From NCBI RefSeq assembly GCF_002285795.1, contig NZ_CP022961.1:992001-1056000 (forward strand): 64,000 nt of DNA. Reading direction: 5' to 3'. This document shows positions 33,161 through 40,674 of the stretch, piece after piece. Numbering within the stretch: the stretch's first letter is position 1; every line of letters begins with the position of its first letter. Source of the stretch: Plantactinospora sp. KBS50. GTDB lineage: Bacteria; Actinomycetota; Actinomycetes; Mycobacteriales; Micromonosporaceae. Position numbers and translations under genes: made by a program. The notes under the pieces were generated by a model. The model ran no database searches and was not told where the DNA came from. It saw only the letters and a program-made list of their open reading frames with translations.

Positions 33161-34354
33161 TCACGCCCACCCGTCCCTTCCCAGCGCGGGGGGCCCTGTC
33201 CCGGGCCCCCCGCACCCGTCTCCGGGTCCGGCTTTCCGCTGCCGGGTGCCCCGGGAGGCCGTGTGGGTGGCGCCGTCAGCCGGCGTCGCGGAGCCGCTGC
33301 GCGGCCTGCTCGGGGAGATGTCGTTGATGAAAACCCCCATCGCCGACTCGGAGCCGGCCAGGTACTTCAGCTTGTCGGCGGCGCGCCGGATGCTGAACAC
33401 CTGCAGGTGCAGGTGGGCCAGCTCGCGGTCGACGCGGACCGGTGCCTGGTGCCAGGCCGCGATGTACGGCATCGGCCGGTCGAACAGCGCGTCGAAGCGG
33501 CGCAGCACGTCGAGGTAGAGCGGCCCGAACGCGGCCCGCTCGGCGTCGTCCAGGGCCGGGATGTCCGGGACCGCGCGGTGCGGCGCCAGGTGCACCTCGA
33601 ACGGCCAGCGGGCGGCCGCCGGGACGTACGCGGTCCAGTGCTCGTTGCCGGCCACCACCCGGTCGCCGGCGGCCCGCTCGGCGGCCAGCACGTCCGCGTA
33701 CAGGTTGCGCCCGCCGGTGGCCTCGGCGTGCCGGCGGGCCGCCGCGAGCATCGACCGACCGCGCGGCGTCAGGAACGGGTACGCGTAGATCTGCCCGTGC
33801 GGGTGGTGCAGCGTGACCCCGATCTCGACCCCCCGGTTCTCGAAGCAGAAGACCTGCTCGACGGCGGGTAGTTCGGACAGCCGCGCGGTCCGGTCGGCCC
33901 ACGCCTCCAGCACCGTGCGGACCCGTTCGGGGGAGAGGGCGGCGAACGAGGCGTTGTGGTCGGCCGTGAAGCAGACCACCTCGCAGCGGCCGAGGCCGGG
34001 CCGGACCGGCGTGTACGGGGTCAGCTCGCCGGGCAGGTCGCCGACCCGGTCGCTCAGCGACGGGAAGCGGTTCTCGAACACCGCCACGTCGTAGTCGTAG
34101 GCGGGGATCTCGCTGGACCGCTCGGGGGTGGAGGGGCAGAGCGGGCACTCGTCGGCCGGCGGCAGGAACGTGCGGGTCTGCCGGTGCGCGGCCACGGCCA
34201 CCCACTCGTCGACCAGCGGGTCGTACCGCAGTTGCGACGCCGGCGGCGGCGGGGGCAGGTCCCGGCGGTCCGGCATGCTCCGGTCTGCGCCCTCGTGCTC
34301 GTCGAAGTAGATGAGTTCCCGCCCGTCGGCGAGCCGCACCGCGGTGCGCTTCAT
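33161..34354 (-). CDS. galT: Galactose-1-phosphate uridylyltransferase, apparent frameshift near the C-terminus
   Basis: As read, the frame has 397 codons. It shows the zinc-type CPLC, then VFENRFPSLSDR, the active-site HHPHGQIYAYP (His-Pro-His with the nucleophile His) and HLHLQVFS. After FINDISP the frame turns into a Ser/Arg/Gly-rich tail. Adding one base to the run at 33312-33315 (CCCC on the coding strand) restores PEQAAQRLRDAG and a stop at 33276-33278, the normal GalT ending. The read-through tail crosses an 11-bp hairpin at 33186-33213 that should lie outside the gene, so the true end is almost surely 33276. GAAGG precedes the ATG. It overlaps the DeoR gene by 4 bases. The role is the Leloir pathway of galactose. 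Confidence 0.85.
   Translation of the reverse strand: MKRTAVRLADGRELIYFDEHEGADRSMPDRRDLPPPPPASQLRYDPLVDEWVAVAAHRQTRTFLPPADECPLCPSTPERSSEIPAYDYDVAVFENRFPSLSDRVGDLPGELTPYTPVRPGLGRCEVVCFTADHNASFAALSPERVRTVLEAWADRTARLSELPAVEQVFCFENRGVEIGVTLHHPHGQIYAYPFLTPRGRSMLAAARRHAEATGGRNLYADVLAAERAAGDRVVAGNEHWTAYVPAAARWPFEVHLAPHRAVPDIPALDDAERAAFGPLYLDVLRRFDALFDRPMPYIAAWHQAPVRVDRELAHLHLQVFSIRRAADKLKYLAGSESAMGVFINDISPSRPRSGSATPADGATHTASRGTRQRKAGPGDGCGGPGTGPPALGRDGWA
33186..33213. terminator. Terminator shared by icd and galT
   Basis: An 11-bp perfect stem (33186-33196 with 33203-33213) closes a 6-base loop, between the converging icd and galT genes if galT ends at 33276. Confidence 0.7.
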
Positions 34355-35133
34355 TCCGTTCCACCTTCCGCGATCAGCAGTTCCACGCCCCGCTCGGCCA
34401 GGCTGGTGCGGGCCTCGGGCGGGAGGCCGGGGTCGGAGACCACCGCGTGCGCCGCCGCCAGTTCGGCGATGGAGGAGATGCCCTGGGTGCCCCACTTGGT
34501 GTGGTCGGTCAGCACCACGAGCCGGTCGGCGGCAGCCACCAGCGCGCGGTCCGTCTCGGCCTCCAGCAGGTTGGGGGTGCTGAAGCCGGCCCGCTCGCTC
34601 ATCCCGTGCACGCCGAGGAACAGCAGGTCCACGTGCAGCGTCCGGAGCGCGGCCACCGCCACCGGGCCGACCAGGGCGTCCGACGGGGTACGCACACCGC
34701 CGGTGAGCACGACGGTCTGGTCCGCCCGGCCGGACCGGTGGAACACCTCGGCCGCCGGTATCGAGTTGGTCACCACGGTGAGCCGGGGCACCGTGACCAG
34801 GCGCCGGGCCAGTTCGGCGGTGGTGGTGCCGGCCGAGAGCGCGATGGCCGACCCGGCATCGACCAGCCCGGCGGCCCGGGCCGCGATGGCGGACTTCTCG
34901 CCGCGCTGCCGCGCCGACTTGGCCGCGAACCCCGGTTCGTCGGTGGATCCCGGCTGGGCGCGGGTGGCGCCGCCGTGCACCTTGGCCAGCAGCCCGCGTT
35001 CGGCCAGCGTCTCCAGGTCGCGCCGGACGGTCATGTCGGAGACGCCGAACTCGGCCGCGAGGTCGCTCACCCGGACCCCGCCGCTCACCCGGACCCGGTC
35101 GAGGATCGCCGCCTGGCGCTGTTGTGCCAGCAC
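34351..35133 (-). CDS. DeoR-family transcriptional regulator
   Basis: This 260-residue sugar-phosphate-responsive regulator has an N-terminal helix-turn-helix: LAQQRQAAILDRV, then VRVSDLAAEFGVSDMTVRRD and LETLAERGLLAKVHGGA, the classic DeoR signature. The C-terminal sensor domain of the isomerase-like fold carries ALSAGTTTAELARRL and VVLTGGVRTPSDALVGP. It starts with GTG and its end overlaps galT by ATGA, so it is co-transcribed with, and likely regulates, galactose or a related sugar pathway. The rest of the gal operon (galK, galE) is not here. Confidence 0.9.
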   Translation of the reverse strand: MLAQQRQAAILDRVRVSGGVRVSDLAAEFGVSDMTVRRDLETLAERGLLAKVHGGATRAQPGSTDEPGFAAKSARQRGEKSAIAARAAGLVDAGSAIALSAGTTTAELARRLVTVPRLTVVTNSIPAAEVFHRSGRADQTVVLTGGVRTPSDALVGPVAVAALRTLHVDLLFLGVHGMSERAGFSTPNLLEAETDRALVAAADRLVVLTDHTKWGTQGISSIAELAAAHAVVSDPGLPPEARTSLAERGVELLIAEGGTE

Positions 35134-35241
35134 TACCGGGGTCCGGGCCTCGTCATGCCCCGACCCTACGTGATCACACGGATTCCAACAAATCCGAACA
35201 CCGTTGCCCGATCACCCTCCGGCGGCCGGACAACCGCCCGC

Positions 35242-36771
35242 TCAGGCCGGCTGGATCCGCGGCTCGACCCACCCGGTCTCGGTCAGGTGGGCCAGCACCG
35301 CCTGCACCGCCTCCTCGATGGTGAACGCGCTGGTGTCCAGCACGAGATCGGCGTCCTCGGGCTCCTCGTACGGGTCGTCGACGCCGGTCATCCCGGTCAG
35401 CAGACCGGCCCGGGCGCGGGCGTAGAGGCCCTTGCGGTCCCGCCGCTCGCACACGTCCAGCGGGGTCGCGACGTACACCAGGATGAAGCCGGCGCCGGCG
35501 GTCAGCGCCATCTCCCGGGCCGTGTTGCGGGCCTGCGCGTACGGGGCGATCGGGCAGCACAGCGCCATTCCCCGGTGCCGGGCCACCTCCGCGGCCACCC
35601 AGCCGATCCGGCGCACGTTCAGGTCCCGGTCGGACTTGCTGAAGGTCAACCCGGCCGACAGTTCCCGGCGGACCACGTCGCCGTCCAGCAGCGTCACCGT
35701 GCGGTCGCCGTTCTCCCGCAGCGCGTCCGCGACCCCGCGGGCGATCGTCGACTTGCCGGAGCCGGACAGCCCGGTGAAGAAGAGCACCAGCCCGCGGTGC
35801 CGGCGCGGCGGACGCGCCCGGGACAGCTCCTTGGCCACGGCCGGCGGGGTGTGCCACTCCGGCAGCGGGAAGCCGCGGTCCAGCAGGTCGTCGATCTCCG
35901 CCGGGCTCAGCGCCAGCCGCCGGTTGCGCGGCGGGATGTCGTCCCGCCACCGCCACTGCCCGTCCCGGCTGTCGTACGCCAACTCCCGGGGCACCAGCAC
36001 CCGCAGCCCGCCGCCGGAGAGCATCTCGCCGGTGGACAGCAGGTGGGTGACGCCGTACGCCGCGGCCACCCGGGCGCGCAGCAGCGCGTCGGAGATCTCG
36101 TCGCCCCGGCGGGCCAGCGGCACGGTGATCAGCGTGGCCGGCGGCATCCGGTCCCGGGCCGCGAAGACACACCGGATCAGGACCTCGGGGGGCAGCCCGT
36201 CCACGCTCGTCTCGCTGCTGGGAATGAGCACCAGCAGGTGCGCCGCGAGCGTCCGGGCGGCGTGCGCGATCTGCGCGAGCTGCGGGCGGTGCAGCGGCCG
36301 GTCGGCGATCACCCCGAGCACCCGGCCCGGCGGGAGCAGCCCGCGCACCTCGGCGGGAGTGCGCCGGAGCCGCTGGAACGGCCCCTGACCGCCGTCGCCC
36401 AACCGGCGTACCGGGCCGCCGAGACCGACCCACCCCTCCCGGGCCGCCCAGACGTCGGTGATCTCCATGACCGCCACCGGCGCGCCCTCCGCGTCGGTGA
36501 GCACCAGCGCACGCCGCAGCGGATCGCCCAGTTCCAGATCGTTGGCCAGGTCGGCGGGGACCTGCAACGTCACCGGTACCGACCAGGGCGTGCCGTCCTC
36601 CAGCCGTCCCCGGCGGGCCAGGGCGGTGAGGTCGGCCCGGCTCATGAAGCCGGACAGCGGCGTGTACGCCCCGTCCAGCAGCAGCTCCAGGTCGGCCAAC
36701 TCGTGGGGACGCGGCGTGTACGCCGGCGCCTCACGTAGCACCTCGTCGGGCAGCGTCCACCCGTTGCTCAT
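35242..36771 (-). CDS. cysC: APS kinase fused to a degenerate ATP-sulfurylase-like domain
   Basis: This is a 509-residue two-domain protein. Residues 1-320 resemble ATP sulfurylase, with the N-terminal PUA-like part at LLLDGAYTPLSGFMSRADL. The catalytic motif QxRNPxHxxH is replaced by IADRPLHRPQ (155-164): the first His is kept, while QxRN and the second His are lost. Residues 326-509 are an intact APS kinase with P-loop GLSGSGKST (334-342), LLDGDVVRREL, SDRDLNVRRIGWVA and the lid region DPYEEPEDADLVLDT. It should make PAPS from APS, but sulfate activation by the first domain is doubtful; that domain may sense ligand or hold the dimer together. The ATG at 36771 has GGGGG upstream. No cysN or cysD lies nearby. 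Confidence 0.85.
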   Translation of the reverse strand: MSNGWTLPDEVLREAPAYTPRPHELADLELLLDGAYTPLSGFMSRADLTALARRGRLEDGTPWSVPVTLQVPADLANDLELGDPLRRALVLTDAEGAPVAVMEITDVWAAREGWVGLGGPVRRLGDGGQGPFQRLRRTPAEVRGLLPPGRVLGVIADRPLHRPQLAQIAHAARTLAAHLLVLIPSSETSVDGLPPEVLIRCVFAARDRMPPATLITVPLARRGDEISDALLRARVAAAYGVTHLLSTGEMLSGGGLRVLVPRELAYDSRDGQWRWRDDIPPRNRRLALSPAEIDDLLDRGFPLPEWHTPPAVAKELSRARPPRRHRGLVLFFTGLSGSGKSTIARGVADALRENGDRTVTLLDGDVVRRELSAGLTFSKSDRDLNVRRIGWVAAEVARHRGMALCCPIAPYAQARNTAREMALTAGAGFILVYVATPLDVCERRDRKGLYARARAGLLTGMTGVDDPYEEPEDADLVLDTSAFTIEEAVQAVLAHLTETGWVEPRIQPA

Positions 36772-37040
36772 CGAACCCCCAACTTCGTGGCCGGCACACA
36801 GTTTCTCAGTCGACCGCGGATCGGTCGAGAGTGCCACTCGACGTACTGGTGTCGAAGCCGTCTCAGGTGCGCGCCAGCGGCGGTCGCGGGCGCGTCCCGC
36901 GGCGTCCCGTGGCGGCCGTCGGCGGCCCGGATCCGCCGGCGCCCCGGGGTGGGCCGCGGCGAGGATTCCCTGAGGCGATCTCGGGGAGGATCAGGGGACG
37001 ACCAGGGTCCGTGGTGGTCGCCGGGGATGCATCCGCTTTC

Positions 37041-37046
37041 TAGGCT
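37041..37046 (+). promoter_or_regulatory. -10 box of the ABC exporter operon, leaderless
   Basis: TAGGCT lies 6 bases before the GTG at 37053, so transcription should start at the start codon. The preceding 270 bases back to the APS kinase gene hold no recognisable feature. Confidence 0.45.
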
Positions 37047-37052
37047 GAGCCC

Positions 37053-37973
37053 GTGACAGTTCTCGCGACCCAGTCGCTGACCAAGACGTACGGCGGGCGG
37101 GTGACCGCTTTGTCCGATCTCACGGTCACGGTCGAGCCCGGCATCGTCGGGCTGGTCGGCGCGAATGGTGCCGGCAAGTCCACCTTCATCAAGATCATGC
37201 TTGGGCTGCTGGCCCCGACCAGCGGCTCGGCGCGGGTGCTCGGCATCGATCCCGTCGTCGATCCGGCCGCCGTGCGGACCCGGGTGGGCTACATGCCCGA
37301 GCACGACTGCCTGCCGCCCGACCTGACCGCCGCCGAGTTCGTCACCCACATGGGGCGGATCGGCGGGCTGCCCAAGACCGCCGCCCGGGAACGGGCGTCC
37401 GAGGCGCTGCGGCACGTCGGGCTGTACGAGGAGCGCTACCGGCAGGTCGGCGGCTACTCCACCGGCATGAAGCAGCGGGTCAAGCTGGCCCAGGCGCTGG
37501 TGCACGACCCGGACCTGCTGCTGCTGGACGAGCCGACCAACGGGCTCGACCCGGCCGGCCGGGAGGCCATGCTCACGCTGATCCACCGGATCGGCACCGA
37601 GTTCGGCATCTCCGTGGTGGTCTGCTCGCACCTGCTGGGCGAGGTGGAGCGGATCTGCGACGCGCTCGTCGCCATCGAGGGCGGCCGGCTGCTGCGCTCG
37701 GCCAACATGTCCGCGATGACCTCGGCCACCGACGTCCTCTCGATCGAGGTCAGCGAGGGCACCGAACAACTCGCGGCCCGGCTGGCCGAGCTGCGCCTGC
37801 CGGTCAGCCGGGAGGGCCGGCTGCTGCTGGTCCCGCTCACGGCCGAGCAGACGTACGACGTGATCCTGACCGCGGTGGCCGACCTGGACCTGCCGCTACA
37901 CCGCCTCGACCAGCGCCGGCACCGGGTGGCCGAGCTGTTCGCCAGCAAGGAGGCCACCAGTGTCAACGGCTGA
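37053..37973 (+). CDS. ABC transporter ATP-binding protein, ABC-2 exporter type
   Basis: This 306-residue ATPase has Walker A GANGAGKST (36-44), Q-loop VGYMPEHDCLPPDL, signature YSTGMKQRVKLAQAL, Walker B LLLLDEPTNGLDP and H-loop CSHLLGEVERICD. The C-terminal 85 residues are a variable domain common to ABC-2/DRA subfamily members. The start is GTG. It overlaps the downstream permease by 14 bases. With three further genes it forms a two-ATPase, two-permease exporter operon; the substrate is unknown. Confidence 0.9.
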   Translation: MTVLATQSLTKTYGGRVTALSDLTVTVEPGIVGLVGANGAGKSTFIKIMLGLLAPTSGSARVLGIDPVVDPAAVRTRVGYMPEHDCLPPDLTAAEFVTHMGRIGGLPKTAARERASEALRHVGLYEERYRQVGGYSTGMKQRVKLAQALVHDPDLLLLDEPTNGLDPAGREAMLTLIHRIGTEFGISVVVCSHLLGEVERICDALVAIEGGRLLRSANMSAMTSATDVLSIEVSEGTEQLAARLAELRLPVSREGRLLLVPLTAEQTYDVILTAVADLDLPLHRLDQRRHRVAELFASKEATSVNG

Positions 37974-38861
37974 GACCCGGGCCACCACCCCGGACGGGGT
38001 GATCCACGACATCGGCTACCGGCGCTACACCGGGCCGCGGCTGGGCCGCCGACACATCGTCACCGCGCTGTACGCGCACGCGCTGCGGACCGCGTTCGGA
38101 TTCGGCCGCAGCGCCAAGGCGAAGATCTTCCCCTGGCTGATCGTCGGCATCGTGACCGTGGTCGCCGCCGTGGCCATCGCGGTGCGCGCCCAGTTCGGCC
38201 AGGTGGTGTTCACCTACGCCCAGTTCGCCAGCCAGATGAGCTGGCTGGTCATCTTCTTCGTCGCGGTGGTCGCCCCCGAACTGGTCTCCCGGGACCTGCG
38301 CAGCGGGGTGCTGCCGCTGTACTTCTCCCGGCCGCTGGCCCGGTCGGACTACGCGCTGGCCAAGCTCGCGGCCCTGGCCACCGCGGTGTGGCTGCTGCTG
38401 GGCGGGCCGCAGGTGCTGATGTTCATCGGCGCCGCGTTCTCCACCGGGAACGGCCTGCGGGGGCGTGGGACGAGTTCACCGACCTCGTGCCCGGCGTGCT
38501 CTACGCCGGCATCTGGGCGCTGGTCTTCGCGGCCGTGGCGCTGCTGGTGGCCTCGCTGTCCGGAAAGCGTGCCATCGCGGCCGGCGCGGTGGTGGCCGTC
38601 TTCCTGATGACCACGCCGATCGTGGGGGTGCTGTCGGTGCTGCCCTCGCAGACCGCAAACCAACTCGCCGGGCTGGCCTCGCCGAGCAGCCTCGTCGGCG
38701 GGGTGGGCGCCTGGCTGTTCCGCGGCGTGCTGTCCGCGAACGACCGCGAGCTGCTCTCGATCGGCAGCTTCGGCCCGGTCTACGGCCTGGCCGCCGTGGT
38801 CCTGGTGGCCGGCTGCGTCGCCCTGCTGCTGGCCCGCTACCGGAAGGTCGCCGCCCGATGA
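37960..38861 (+). CDS. ABC-2 type permease, apparent frameshift in the middle
   Basis: The frame from 37960 reads a normal permease up to FSTGNGLRG (helices at FPWLIVGIVTVVAAVAIAV, SWLVIFFVAVVAPEL and LATAVWLLLGG), then breaks down. The rest of the protein (WDEFTDLVPGVLYAGIWALV to LLLARYRKVAAR) continues in another frame from about 38465 to a stop at 38859-38861. Adding one G to the five-G run at 38459-38463 joins them into one protein of about 300 residues. The conserved VSRDLRSGVLPLYFSRPL is typical of ABC-2 exporters. It shares ATGA with the next gene. A sequence error is more likely than a true break. Confidence 0.8.
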
Positions 38862-39823
38862 GCAACGTGTCCACTCCCGTCGCGTCCGCCCCGGATCGCC
38901 GGACCACCACACCGGCCCTGGTGGAGCTGGCCGGCGTGTCCCGCTGGTACGGCAACGTGGTGGCGGCCAACGACATCACCATGACCCTCGGCCCGGGCGT
39001 GACCGGCCTGCTCGGGCCGAACGGCGCCGGAAAGACCACCCTGCTGCACATGATGGCCGGCTTCCTGGCCCCGTCCCGCGGACGGGTCACCGTGGCCGGC
39101 GCGCCGACCTGGCGCAACCCGGACGTGTACCGCCGGCTCGGCCTGGTCAGCGAGCGGGAGGCCGTGCACACGTTCCTGTCCGGGTACGAGTTCGTGCTGG
39201 CCAGCGCCCGGCTGCACCGGCTGGCGAAGCCGGCGGAGGCGGCCCGCCGGGCGGTCGAACTGGTGGAGATGACCGACGCGCAGGACCGCAGGATCGAGAC
39301 GTACTCCAAGGGCATGCGGCAGCGGATCCGGGTCGCGGCGGCGCTGGTGCACGAGCCCCAGGTGCTGCTGCTGGACGAGCCGTTCAACGGCATGGACCCG
39401 CGGCAGCGGCTGCACATGATGGAGCTGCTGCACCAGCTCGGCGCCGCCGGGCGGACGATCCTGTTCAGCTCGCACATCCTGGAGGAGGTCGAGCAGCTCT
39501 CCGGCACCGTCCAGGTGATCGTCGCGGGCCGGCTGGCGGCCTCCGGCGACTTCCGCACCATCCGGCGGCTGATGACCAACCGGCCGCACGTCTTCGTCCT
39601 CCAGTCCAGCGACGACCGCGCGCTGGCCGTCGCGCTGATGGCCGAGGCGTCGGTGACCGGCGTGGAACTCGACCGGACCGGCCTGACCGTGCGGGCCGGG
39701 GACTACGGCAGCTTCACCCGGGCCCTGCCGAAGGTCGCCCTGCGGTCCGGCATCCGGGTCCGCCGACTGATCCCGTCGGACGAGTCCCTGGAGAGCGTCT
39801 TCTCCTACCTCGTGGAGGCATGA
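38858..39823 (+). CDS. Second ABC exporter ATP-binding protein
   Basis: This 321-residue ATPase has Walker A GPNGAGKTT (53-61), Q-loop LGLVSEREAVH, signature YSKGMRQRIRVAAALV, Walker B VLLLDEPFNGMDP and H-loop SSHILEEVEQL. The N-terminal 20 residues are Ser/Thr/Pro/Ala-rich. It is coupled by 4-base ATGA overlaps on both sides. The pattern ATPase-permease-ATPase-permease suggests either a heteromeric exporter or a recent tandem duplication of an ATPase-permease pair. Confidence 0.9.
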   Translation: MSNVSTPVASAPDRRTTTPALVELAGVSRWYGNVVAANDITMTLGPGVTGLLGPNGAGKTTLLHMMAGFLAPSRGRVTVAGAPTWRNPDVYRRLGLVSEREAVHTFLSGYEFVLASARLHRLAKPAEAARRAVELVEMTDAQDRRIETYSKGMRQRIRVAAALVHEPQVLLLDEPFNGMDPRQRLHMMELLHQLGAAGRTILFSSHILEEVEQLSGTVQVIVAGRLAASGDFRTIRRLMTNRPHVFVLQSSDDRALAVALMAEASVTGVELDRTGLTVRAGDYGSFTRALPKVALRSGIRVRRLIPSDESLESVFSYLVEA

Positions 39824-40542
39824 GCACCATGAACGCGACAATCGCCTGGATCACCGCGCGGGGGCTCTTCGGCCGGCGCCGGTTCCTGCTGCTGCTGCCG
39901 CTGCCGGCGTTGCTGGTCCTGCTGGCCGTGCTGGCCCGCACGGCCGGTGTCGACCCGGGGCAGTGGGCGCCGCCCGTGCTGATCGGGCTCGGGCTGGCCG
40001 TGGTGCTGCCCGTCGTGGCGCTGATCGTCGGCACCGGGGTGCTCGGTTCGGAGATCGAGGACGGCACGATCGTGCACATCCTCACGAAGCCCATCCCGCG
40101 CTGGCAGGTCATCCTGCCCAAGCTCGCGGTGGCCTCCGGGGTCACGGCGATCACCGTCGCCATCCCGCTGTACGTCGGGGGCGTACTGGCCGATTCGGTA
40201 CGCCTCGGCCTGGCCCTCGCCGCGGCCGGCGCGGTCGGCGCGGTCGCGTACTCGGCGGTGTTCCTGGCGCTCAGCCTGCTCACCCGCCGGCCGGTGCTGC
40301 TCGGGCTGGTCTACGTGCTGATCTGGGAGGGGCTGCTCACCAACCTGGTCAGCGGCACCGCGGTGCTCTCCATCCAGCAGTACGTGCTCACCATCACCGA
40401 CCGGCTCGCGCCCAGCGAGCTGCTGGCGCACAACGTCTCGCTGCCGGTGGCTCTCGGGATGACCGGGGTGATCGTGGTGGGCTTCACGGCGCTGGCGGTC
40501 CAGCGGCTGCGCTCGTTCAGCATGGCCGGCGAGACGAGCTGA
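39820..40542 (+). CDS. Second ABC-2 type permease
   Basis: This 240-residue membrane protein has six hydrophobic helices, starting with FLLLLPLPALLVLLAVLA. The cytoplasmic motif EIEDGTIVHILTKPIPRWQV corresponds to the LVSRDLRSGVLPLYFSRPL motif of the other permease in this operon. It starts ATGAGCACCATG, overlapping the ATPase stop by 4 bases; the second ATG is also possible. It is the last gene of the operon, followed by a 27-bp tandem repeat. Confidence 0.85.
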   Translation: MSTMNATIAWITARGLFGRRRFLLLLPLPALLVLLAVLARTAGVDPGQWAPPVLIGLGLAVVLPVVALIVGTGVLGSEIEDGTIVHILTKPIPRWQVILPKLAVASGVTAITVAIPLYVGGVLADSVRLGLALAAAGAVGAVAYSAVFLALSLLTRRPVLLGLVYVLIWEGLLTNLVSGTAVLSIQQYVLTITDRLAPSELLAHNVSLPVALGMTGVIVVGFTALAVQRLRSFSMAGETS

Positions 40543-40566
40543 CCGGACCGGACGGGACGACCGGGC

Positions 40567-40674
40567 CGGCGGTTCACCAGGGTTTGGCCGGGCCGGCGGA
40601 TCACCGCGGTCCGGCCACGTCGGCGGATCACCGCGGTCCGGCCACGCCGGCGGATCACCGCGGTCCGGCCGGCC
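40567..40674. repeat. 27-bp tandem repeat between converging genes
   Basis: Three nearly identical 27-bp units start at 40594, 40621 and 40648 (core GCGGATCACCGCGGTCCGGC), with a diverged copy at 40567. The unit contains ACCGCGGT, a small palindrome. The stop codon of the AI-2E family gene lies inside the last copy, so the array may have moved that gene's end. Confidence 0.8.
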
